Positions 49,777-59,112 of a stretch of 59,112 bases of DNA are shown here, in pieces. The notes below the pieces were generated by a model. The model was given only the letters and a program-made list of their open reading frames with translations, had not been told where the DNA came from and did no database searches. Made by a program: the position numbers and the translations under genes. Location of the stretch: contig NW_027018199.1 of NCBI RefSeq assembly GCF_032854445.1, positions 1 to 59,112 of the forward strand, given 5' to 3'. This DNA comes from Liolophura sinensis (lineage: Eukaryota; Mollusca; Polyplacophora; Chitonida; Chitonidae). The first letter of the stretch is position 1, and each line of letters starts with the position of its first letter.

Positions 49777-52700
49777 GTGACGAAAAATTGAATGGTGCAA
49801 ACCGCGTTTTTCTCCCACCAATACTTTTGGCTGTAGCGACAACTGAATGATCATTTATGTCATAATCACGTGCGTAGCAACGGCTCTTACTCCATGGAAA
49901 CCAGGGAAATTTGGCAATTTTTCAACAGCTGCCGATGCCTGGCTCAATTCCGCATCTTTTGGCACCTTACTGAAGTGGTCAGGGTTCAGTTGTACTTTTT
50001 ACAGCAGATTGTATCAAGTACCTTGTGTTTTTTATGTACAAATGGTCTGGTTTTTCTACACGTAGATAAAGACATTGAGATTGTCTTGGACTTAGAAGTA
50101 AGACAATTGCTGGGTGAGTTAAATGGGCTTGGCCCAAAGATTTGACGTCTTCTGGGCTACCGAAGGGCACATAGCATATGGTCAAAAGTTGAATATAGTA
50201 ATGACCAGTCGCGATTGTACAGAGTACAGTGTAGCCGATCTCAATTAAAAAATGGCCAGGCAAAAATGCAAAATTGGAAAAACTGTTCCAGTGCTGCTGG
50301 TAAGAGGCTAATCCGACGTATTTTGTGACGACAAATCGAATGGTGCAAACCGCGTTGCTCTCCGACCAATACTTTTGGCTGTAGTGACAATTGAATGATC
50401 ATTTATGTCATAATCACGTGCCCAGCAACGGCTTCTTACTCCATGGAAACCAGGGAAATTTGCAATTTTTCAACAGCTGCCGATACCTGGCTCAATTCCG
50501 CTTCTTTTGGCACCTTACTGAAGTGGGTCAGTGTTCAGTTGTACTTTTTACAGCAGACTGTATCAAGTACCTTGTGTTTTTTTATGTACAAATGGTGTGG
50601 GTTTTTCTACACGTAGATAAAGACATTGAGATTGTCTTGCACTTAGAAGTAAGACAATTGCTGGGTGAGTTAAATGGGCTTAGCCAAAGATTTCAGGTCA
50701 TCTGGGCTACCGAAGGGCACATAACTTATAGTCAAAAGTTGAATATAGTAATGACCAGTCGCGATTGTACAGAGTACAGTGTAGCCGATTTCAATTAACA
50801 AAAAGACCAGGCAAAATGCAAAAGTGGAAAAACTGTTCCAGTGCTGCTGGTAAGAGGCTAATCCGACGTATTTTGTGACGACAAATCGAATGGTGCAAAC
50901 CGCGTTGCTCTCCGACCAATACTTTTGGCTGTAGTGACAATTGAATGATCATTTATGTCATAATCACGTGCACAGCAACGGCTCTTACTCCATGGAAACC
51001 AGGGAAATTTGCAATTTTTCAACAGCTGCCGATGCCTGGCTCAATTCCGCTTCTTTTGGCACCTTACTGAAGTGGGTCAGTGTTCAGTTGTACTTTTTAC
51101 AGCAGACTGTATCAAGTACCTTGTGTTTTTCACGTACAAATGGTGTGGTTTTTTCTACACGTAGATAAAGACATTGAGATTGTCTTGCACTTAGAAGTAA
51201 GGCAATTGCTGGGTGAGTTAAATGGGCTTGGCCAAAGATTTCAGGTCTTCTGGGCTACCTAAGGGCACATAACTTATAGTCAAAAGTTGAATATAGTAAT
51301 TACCAGTCGCGATTGTACAGAGTACAGTGTAGCCGATTACAATTAACAAAAAGACCAGGCAAAAATGCAAAATTGGAAAAAACTGTTCAAGTGCTGCTAG
51401 TAAGAGGATAATCCGACGTATTTTGTGACGACAAATCGAATGGTGCAAACCGCGTTGCTCTCCGACCAATACTTTTTGCTGTAGTGACAATTGAATGATC
51501 ATTTATGTCATAATCACGTGCCCAGCAACGGCTCTTACTCCATGGAAACCAGGATATTTGCAATTTTTTAACAGCTGCCGATGCCTGGCCCAATTCCGCA
51601 TCTTTTGGCACCTTATAAATGTGGGTCAGTGTTAAGTTGTACTTTTTACAGCAGACTGTATCAAGTACCTTGTGTTTTTCATGTACAAATGGTCTGGTTT
51701 TTCTACACGTAGATAAAGACATTGAGATTGTCTTGGACTTAGAAGTAAGGCAATTGCTGGGTGAGTTAAATGCGCTTAGCGCAAAGATTTGACGTCTTCT
51801 GGCTACCGAAGGGCACATAACATATAGTCAAAAGTTGAATATAGTAATGACCAGTCGCGATGTACAGAGTACAGTGTAGCCGATTTCAATTAACAAAAAG
51901 ACCAGGCAAAAATGCAAAAGTGGAAAAACTGTTCCAGTGCTACTAGTAAGAAGCTAATCCGACGTATTTTGTGACGAGAAATCGAATGGTGCAATCCGCG
52001 TTGCTCTCCGACCAATACGTTTGGCTGTAGCGACAATTCAATGATCATTTATGTCATAACCACGTGCGTAGCAACGGCTCTTACTCCATGGAAACCAGGG
52101 AAATTTGCAATTTTTCAACAGCTGCCGATGCCTGGCTCAATTCCGCATCTTTTGGCACCTTACTGAAGTGGGTTAGTGTTCAGTTGTACTTTTTACAGCA
52201 GACTGTATCAAGTACCTTGTGTTTTTTATGTACAAATGGTGCGGTTTTTCTACATGTAGATAAAGACATTGAGATTGTCTTCGACTTAGAAGTAAGACAA
52301 TTGCTGGGTGAGTTAAATGGGCTTAGCCCAAAGATTTGACGTCTTCTGGGCTACCGAAGGGCACATAACTTATAGTCAAAAGTTGAATATAGTAATGACC
52401 AGTCGCGATTGTACAGAGTACAGTGTAGCCGATTACAATTAACAAAAAGACCAGGCAAAAATGCAAAATTGGAAAAACTGTTCAAGTGCTGCTAGTAAGA
52501 GGCTAATCCGACGTATTTTGTGACGACAAATCGAATGGTGCAAACCGCGTTGCTCTCCGACCAATACTTTTTGCTGTATTGACAATTGAATGATCATTTA
52601 TGTCATAATCACGTGCCCAGCAACGGCTCTTACTCCATGGAAACCAGGGATAATTGCAATTTTTTAACAGCTGCCGATGCCTGGCCCAATTCCGCATCTT

Positions 52701-54166
52701 TTGGCACCTTATAAATGTGGGTCAGTGTTCAGTTGTACTTTTTACAGCAGACTGTATCAAGTACCTTGTGTTTTTCATGTACAAATGGTGTGGTTTTTCT
52801 ACACGTAGATAAAGACATTGAGATTGTCTTGGACTTAGAAGTAAGACAATTGCTGGGTGAGTTAAATGGGCTTGGCCCAAAGATTTCAGGTCTTCTGGAC
52901 TACCGAAGGGCACATAACTTATAGTCAAAAGTTGAATATAGTAATGACCAGTCGCTATTGTACAGAGTAGAGTGTAGCCGATTTCAATTAACAAAAAGAC
53001 CAGGCAAAAATGCAAAAGTGGAAAAACTGTTCCAGTGCTACTAGTAAGAAGCTAATCCGACGTATTTTGTGACGAGAAATCGAATGGTGCAAACCGCGTT
53101 GCTCTCCGACCAATACTTTTGGCTGTAGCGACAATTGAATGATCATTTATGTCATAACCACGTGCGTAGCAACGGCTCTTACTCCATGGAAACCAGGGAA
53201 ATTTGCAATTTTTCAACAGCTGCCGATGCCTGGCTCAATTCTGCATCTTTTGGCACCTTACTGAAGTGGGTCAGTGTTCAGTTGTACATTTTACAGCAGA
53301 CTGTATCAAGTACCTTGTGTTTTTCATGTACAAATGGTGCGGTTTTTCTACACGTAGATAAAGACATTGAGATTGTCTTCGATTTAGAAGTAAGGCAATT
53401 GCTGTGTGAGTTAAATGGGCTTAGCCCAAAGATTTGACGTCTTCTGGGCTACCGAAGGGCACATAACTTATAGTCAAAAGTTGAATATAGTAATGACCAG
53501 TCGCGATTGTACAGAATACAGTGTAGCCGATTTCAATTAACAAAAAGACCAGGCAAAAATGCAAAAGTGGAAAAACTGTTCAAGTGTTGCTGGTAAGAGG
53601 CTAATCCGACGTATTTTGTGACGATAAATCGAATGGTACAAACCGCGTTTCTCTCCGACCAATAATTTTGGCTGTAGCGACAATTGAATGATCATTGATG
53701 TCATAATCACGTGCCCAGCAACGGCTCTTACTCCATGGAAACCAGGGATATTTGCAATTTTTTAACAGCTGCCGATGCCTGGCCCAATTCCGCATCTTTT
53801 GGCACCTTATAAATGTGGGTCAGTGTTTAGTTGTACTTTTTACAGCAGACTGTATCAAGTACCTTTTTTTTTGTATGTACAAATGGTGTGGTTTTTCTAC
53901 ACGTAGATAAAGACATTGAGATTGTCTTGGACTTAGAAGTAAGGCAATTGCTGGGTGAGTTAAATGTGCTTAGCCCAAAGATTTGAGGTCTTCGGGGCTA
54001 CCGAAGGGCACATAACTTATAGTCAAAAGTTGAATATAGTAATGACCAGTCGCGATTGTACAGAGTACAGTGTAGCCGATTTCAATTAACAAAAAGACCA
54101 GGCAAAAATGCAAAATTGGAAAAATTGTTCCAGTGCTGCTGGTAAGAGGATAATCCGACGTAATTT
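49777..54166 (+). repeat. Eight-monomer-spaced block C, first copy (units 92-99)
   Basis: Units 92-96 pair with units 100-104 at 4390-4392 bp. Shared markers are CCGCTTCTTTTGG, TTCAGGTCATCTGG, CTACCTAAGGG, AGTAATTACCAG, CGATTACAATTAAC, TGTTCAAGTGCTGC, GAGGATAATCC, ATACTTTTTGCTG, GCGCTTAGCGC, ATACGTTTGGC, ATAACCACGTG and CTACATGTAG. This copy carries many private one-base homopolymer indels that the partner lacks. Confidence 0.8.
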
Positions 54167-57100
54167 GTGACGACAAATCGAATGGTGCAAACCGCGTTTT
54201 TCTCCCACCAATACTTTTGGCTGTAGCGACAACTGAATGATCATTTATGTCATAATCACGTGCGTAGCAACGGCTCTTACTCCATGGAAACCAGGGAAAT
54301 TTGCAATTTTTCAACAGCTGCCGATGCCTGGCTCAATTCCGCATCTTTTGGCACCTTACTGAAGTGGGTCAGGGTTCAGTTGTACTTTTTACAGCAGATT
54401 GTATCAAGTACCTTGTGTTTTTTATGTACAAATGGTCTGGTTTTTCTACACGTAGATAAAGACATTGAGATTGTCTTGGACTTAGAAGTAAGACAATTGC
54501 TGGGTGAGTTAAATGGGCTTGGCCCAAAGATTTGACGTCTTCTGGGCTACCGAAGGGCACATAGCATATGGTCAAAAGTTGAATATAGTAATGGACCAGT
54601 CGCGATTGTACAGAGTACAGTGTAGCCGATCTCAATTAAAAAAATGACCAGGCAAAAATGCAAAATTGGAAAAACTGTTCCAGTGCTGCTGGTAAGAGGC
54701 TAATCCGACGTATTTTGTGACGACAAATCGAATGGTGCAAACCGCGTTGCTCTCCGACCAACACGTTTGGCTGTAGTGACAATTGAATGATCATTTATGT
54801 CATAATCACGTGCCCAGCAACGGCTCTTACTCCATGGAAACCAGGGAAATTTGCAATTTTTCAACAGATGCCGATACCTGGCTCAATTCCGCTTCTTTTG
54901 GCACCTTACTGAAGTGGGTCAGTGTTCAGTTGTACTTTTTACAGCAGACTGTATCAAGTACCTTGTGTTTTTTATGTACAAATGGTGTGGTTTTTCTACA
55001 CGTAGATAAAGACATTGAGATTGTCTTGCACTTAGAAGTAAGACAATTGCTGGGTGAGTTAAATGGGCTTAGCCCAAAGATTTCAGGTCATCTGGGCTAC
55101 CGAAGGGCACATAACTTATAGTCAAAAGTTGAATATAGTAATGACCAGTCGCGATTGTACAGAGTACAGTGTAGCCGATTTCAATTAACAAAAAGACCAG
55201 GCAAAAATGCAAAAGTGGAAAAAACTGTTCCAGTGCTGCTGGTAAGAGGCTAATCCGACGTATTTTGTGACGACAAATCGAATGGTGCAAACCGCGTTGC
55301 TCTCCGACCAATACTTTTGGCTGTAGTGACAATTGAATGATCATTTATGTCATAATCACGTGCACAGCAACGGCTCTTACTCCATGGAAACCAGGGAAAT
55401 TTGCAATTTTTCAACAGCTGCCGATGCCTGGCTCAATTCCGCTTCTTTTGGCACCTTACTGAAGTGGGTCAGTGTTCAGTTGTACTTTTTACAGCAGACT
55501 GTATCAAGTACCTTGTGTTTTTCACGTACAAATGGTGTGGTTTTTCTACACGTAGATAAAGACATTGAGATTGTCTTGCACTTAGAAGTAAGGCAATTGC
55601 TGGGTGAGTTAAATGGGCTTGGCCCAAAGATTTCAGGTCTTCTGGGCTACCTAAGGGCACATAACTTATAGTCAAAAGTTGAATATAGTAATTACCAGTC
55701 GCGATTGTACAGAGTACAGTGTAGCCGATTACAATTAACAAAAAGACCAGGCAAAAATGCAAAATTGGAAAAACTGTTCAAGTGCTGCTAGTAAGAGGAT
55801 AATCCGACGTATTTTTGTGACGACAATCGAATGGTGCAAACCGCGTTGCTCTCCGACCATACTTTTTGCTGTAGTGACAATTGAATGATCATTTATGTCA
55901 TAATCACGTGCCCAGCAACGGCTCTTACTCCATGGAAACCAGGGATATTTGCAATTTTTTAACAGCTGCCGATGCCTGGCCCAATTCCGCATCTTTTGGC
56001 ACCTTATAAATGTGGGTCAGTGTTAAGTTGTACTTTTTACAGCAGACTGTATCAAGTACCTTGTGTTTTTCATGTACAAATGGTCTGGTTTTTCTACACG
56101 TAGATAAAGACATTGAGATTGTCTTGGACTTAGAAGTAAGGCAATTGCTGGGTGAGTTAAATGCGCTTAGCGCAAAGATTGACGTCTTCTGGGCTACCGA
56201 AGGGCACATAACATATAGTCAAAAGTTGAATATAGTAATGACCAGTCGGGATTGTACAGAGTACAGTGTAGCCGATTTCAATTAACAAAAAGACCAGGCA
56301 AAATGCAAAAGTGGAAAAACTGTTCCAGTGCTACTAGTAAGAAGCTAATCCGACGTATTTTGTGACGAGAAATCGAATGGTGCAATCCGCGTTGCTCTCC
56401 GACCAATACGTTTGGCTGTAGCGACAATTCAATGATCATTTATGTCATAACCACGTGCGTAGCAACGGCTCTTACTCCATGGAAACCAGGGAAATTTGCA
56501 ATTTTTCAACAGCTGCCGATGCCTGGCTCAATTCCGCATCTTTTGGCACCTTACTGAAGTGGGTTAGTGTTCAGTTGTACTTTTTACAGCAGACTGTATC
56601 AAGTACCTTGTGTTTTTTATGTACAAATGGTGCGGTTTTTCTACATGTAGATAAAGACATTGAGATTGTCTTCGATTTAGAAGTAAGGCAATTGCTGTGT
56701 GAGTTAAATGGGCTTAGCCCAAAGATTTGACGTCTTCTGGGCTACCGAAGGGCACATAACTTATAGTCAAAAGTTGAATATAGTAATGACCAGTCGCGAT
56801 TGTACAGAATACAGTGTAGCCGATTTCAATTAACAAAAAGGACCAGGCAAAAATGCAAAAGTGGAAAAAACTGTTCAAGTGTTGCTGGTAAGAGGCTAAT
56901 CCGACGTATTTTGTGACGAGAAATCGAATGGTACAAACCGCGTTTCTCTCCGACCAATAATTTTGGCTGTAGCGACAATTGAATGATCATTGATGTCATA
57001 ATCACGTGCCCAGCAACGGCTCTTACTCCATGGAAACCAGGGATATTTGCAATTTTTTAACAGCTGCCGATGCCTGGCCCAATTCCGCATCTTTTGGCAC

Positions 57101-57462
57101 CTTATAAATGTGGGTCAGTGTTTAGTTGTACTTTTTACAGCAGACTGTATCAAGTACCTTTTTTTTTGTATGTACAAATGGTGTGGTTTTTCTACACGTA
57201 GATAAAGACATTGAGATTGTCTTGGACTTAGAAGTAAGGCAATTGCTGGGTGAGTTAAATGTGCTTAGCCCAAAGATTTGAGGTCTTCGGGGCTACCGAA
57301 GGGGCACATAACTTATAGTCAAAAGTTGAATATAGTAATGACCAGTCGCGATTGTACAGAGTACAGTGTAGCCGATTTCAATTAACAAAACGACCAGGCA
57401 AAAATGCAAAATTGGAAAAATTGTTCCAGTGCTGCTGGTAAGAGGATAATCCGACGTAATTT
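54167..57462 (+). repeat. Block C, second copy with a two-monomer loss (units 100-105)
   Basis: Units 100-103 match units 92-95. Unit 104 is a chimera of 96 and 98, and unit 105 matches unit 99 at 3295 bp. The copy therefore lacks the equivalent of two monomers (the second part of unit 96, unit 97 and the first part of unit 98). Unit 105 shares GGTACAAACCGCG, GTTTCTCTCC, AATAATTTTGGC, CCTTTTTTTTTGTATG and TTCGGGGCTACC with unit 99. Confidence 0.8.
56362..56912 (+). repeat. Chimeric monomer, unit 104, with mapped crossover
   Basis: Up to CTACATGTAG at 56641-56650 the unit carries the variants of unit 96 (51971), including ATACGTTTGGC, GGGTTAGTG and TTTTTTATGTAC. From TTCGATTTAG at 56671 on it carries those of unit 98 (53069), including GTAAGGCAATTGCTGTGTGAG-type changes, CAGAATACAG and TGTTCAAGTGTTGC. 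The crossover lies in the roughly 25 shared bases between these markers. Confidence 0.75.
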
Positions 57463-57774
57463 GTGACGACAAATCGAATGGTGCAAACCGCGTTGCTCTC
57501 CGACCAATACGTTTGGCTGTAGTGACAATTGAATGATCATTTATGTCATAATCACGTGCCCAGCAACGGCTCTTACTCCATGGAAACCAGGGATATTTGC
57601 AATTTTTCAACAGCTGCCGATGCCTGGCTCAATTCCGCTTCTTTTGGCACCTTACTGAAGTGGGTCAGTGTTGAGTTGTACTTTTTACAGCAGACTGTAT
57701 AAGTACCTTGTGTTTTTTATGTACAAATGTTGTGGTTTTTCTACACGTAGATAAAGACATTGAGATTGTCTTGC

Positions 57775-59108
57775 ACTTAGAGGTAAGGCAATTGCTGGGT
57801 GAGTTAAATGGGCTTAGCCCAAAGATTTTTAGGTCTTCTGGGCTACCGAAGGGCACATAACTTATAGTCAAAAGTTGAATATAGTAATGACCAGTCGCTA
57901 TTGTACAGAGTACAGTGTAGCCGGTTTCAATTAACAAAAAGACCAGGCAAAAATGCAAAAGTGGAAAAACTGTTCCAGTGCTACTAGTAAGAAGCTAATC
58001 CGACGTATTTTGTGACGACAAATCGAATGGTGCAATCCGCGTTGCTCTTCGACCAATACTTTTGGCTGTAGCGACAATTGAATGATGATTTATGTCATAA
58101 TCACGTGCGTAGCAACGGCTCTTACTCCATGGAAACCAGGGAAATTTGCAATTTTTCAACAGCTGCCGATGCCTGGCTCAATTCGCATCTTTTGGCACCT
58201 TACTGAAGTGGGGCAGTGTTCAGTTGTACTTTTTACAGCAGACTGTATCAAGTACCTTGTGTTTTTCATGTACAAATGGTGTGGTTTTTCTACACGTAGA
58301 TAAAGACATTGAGATTGTCTTCGACTTAGAAGTAAGACAATTGCTGGGTGAGTTAAATGGGCTTAGCCCAAAGATTTGACGTCTTCTGGGCTACCGAAGG
58401 GCACATAACATATAGTCAAAAGTTGAATATAGTAATGACCAGTCGCGATGGTACATAGTACAGCGTAGCCGTTTTCAATTAACAAAAAGACCAGGCAAAA
58501 ATGCAAAATTGGAAAAATTGTTCCAGTGCTGCTGGTAAGAAGCTTATCCGACGTATTTTGTGACGAGAATTCCAATGGTGCAATCCGCGTTGCTCTCCGA
58601 CCAATACTTTTGGCTGTAGCGACAATTGAATGATCATTTATGTCATAATCACGTGCACAGCAACGGCTCTTACTCCATGGAAACCAGGGATATTTGCAAT
58701 TTTTTAACAGCTGCCGATACCTGGCTCAATTCCGCATCTTTTGGCACCTTACTGAAGTGGGTCAGTGTTCAGTTGTACTTTTTACATCAGACTGTATCAA
58801 GTACCTTTTGTTTTTTATGTACAAATGGTGTGGTTTTTCTACACGTAGATAAAGACATTGAGATTGTCTTCGACTTAGAAGTAAGACAATTGCTGGGAGA
58901 GTTAAATGGGCTTAACCCAAAGATTTGACGTCTTCTGGGCTACCGAAGGGCAAATAACATATAGTCAAAAGATGAATATAGTAATGACCAGTCGCGATGG
59001 TACATAGTACAGTGTAGCCGATTTCAATTAACAAAAAGACCAGGGAAAAATGCAAAATTGGAAAAATTCTTCCAGTGCTGCTGGTAAGAGACTAATCCGA
59101 CGTATTTT
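57775..59108 (+). repeat. Copied block, partner 10.43 kb upstream (late unit 106 to unit 108)
   Basis: This is the second copy of the 47.3-49.1 kb block. Unit 108 (58560) adds GAGAATTCCAATGG and a TACATCAG change. The match is still in register at the window end, which predicts that the sequence beyond continues like 48676 onward. Confidence 0.65.
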
Positions 59109-59112
59109 GTGA
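59109..59112 (+). repeat. First four bases of a 109th monomer
   Basis: GTGA at the end is the opening of the next unit. The array is cut by the window, not ended by a biological boundary. Confidence 0.9.

Larger units (their letters stand above)
1..59108 (+). repeat. Satellite DNA array, 108 tandem monomers of about 549 bp
   Basis: The window is 108 head-to-tail monomers in one orientation. I set the monomer start at the G of the GTGACGA that follows the conserved CCGACGTATTTT. The window opens exactly on this point and closes 4 bases (59109-59112) into a 109th unit. Unit lengths are almost all 547-552 bp. The exceptions are two 12-bp-shorter units (36808, 40546) and two unit pairs that lack about 94 bp (37345-38348 and 41083-42085). 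No unique DNA, transposon or inverted unit interrupts the array. Neighbouring monomers differ mainly by recurrent substitutions at a limited set of sites, as expected when an array evolves in concert. This is non-coding satellite DNA, probably from a heterochromatic region such as a centromere or pericentromere. The location is inferred from array size only, since neither flank is in the window. The family is not one I recognise. Confidence 0.97.
31316..59108 (+). repeat. Right satellite domain, units 58-108
   Basis: Unit starts: 31316, 31865, 32413, 32962, 33511, 34060, 34610, 35159, 35708, 36257, 36808, 37345, about 37806 (start lost in a deletion), 38349, 38898, 39447, 39997, 40546, 41083, about 41544 (start lost), 42086, 42635, 43185, 43733, 44283, 44832, 45382, 45930, 46479, 47028, 47578, 48127, 48676, 49225, 49777, 50325, 50875, 51425, 51971, 52520, 53069, 53618, 54167, 54717, 55267, 55817, 56362, 56913, 57463, 58012, 58560. 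GTGCGTAGC first appears near 34154 and recurs in about 18 units up to 58107. GCTACTAGTAAG, which creates an ACTAGT site, first appears at about 32930 and recurs in over a dozen units. GGGCTTGGCCC is much more frequent than in the left half. Units at 36069 and 57825 still carry the left-type GATTTTTAGGTC, so the domains are not fully separate. Confidence 0.8.

Noticed and set aside
1-59108. CRISPR array
   Set aside because: The period is about 549 bp, with no short repeat/spacer alternation; all parts of the unit repeat.
1-59108. rDNA spacer, histone or 5S cluster
   Set aside because: No segment of the monomer resembles a conserved RNA or histone gene, and the unit is too short to hold one besides spacer.
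1-59108. Tandem transposon or LTR array
   Set aside because: No terminal inverted repeats, LTR boundaries, target-site duplications or transposase/reverse-transcriptase motifs are seen. An ancient transposon origin of the monomer cannot be excluded without a database search.

Overview
The whole window is one uninterrupted satellite DNA array. It holds 108 head-to-tail copies of a monomer of about 549 bp, with 4 bases of a 109th. All copies are on the same strand, and there is no unique sequence, gene, RNA gene or mobile element. A purely tandem array of this length and unit size points to eukaryotic heterochromatin (centromeric, pericentromeric, subtelomeric or B-chromosome type). I do not recognise the monomer and cannot name the species. 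GC is about 42% in a 540-bp stretch I counted. CpG is only mildly depleted (about 17 per unit, observed/expected roughly 0.7), which fits a lightly methylated genome such as many invertebrates better than a vertebrate; this is weak inference.

Layout: units 1-57 (1 to about 31.3 kb) and units 58-108 (about 31.3 to 59.1 kb) carry different sets of diagnostic variants, so the array has two homogenisation domains with a transition at about 31-34 kb. Inside each domain there is no single higher-order period. The array is a mosaic of copied blocks of 1, 2, 3, 4, 5, 7, 8, 14, 19, 26 and 39 monomers. The clearest are a 5-monomer tandem duplication (15930-18677 / 18678-21424), a 4-monomer tandem duplication (about 41.8-46.0 kb), a 7-monomer-spaced copy carrying two fossil indels (36808-38.4 kb / 40546-42.1 kb), an 8-monomer-spaced copy with a 2-monomer loss (49.8-54.2 / 54.2-57.5 kb), and a dispersed copy 21.43 kb apart (5.7-9.35 / 27.1-30.8 kb). 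Several monomers are chimeras whose junctions can be placed within tens of bases, which are footprints of unequal exchange or gene conversion.

The frequent open reading frames of 60-145 codons on both strands are a by-product of repeating one monomer. They start mostly at TTG or GTG, overlap antisense, and are interrupted in a large minority of units. I annotate no protein-coding gene. The last 9.4 kb has many one-base homopolymer indels that are absent from the paired duplicate copies, which suggests lower consensus quality there.
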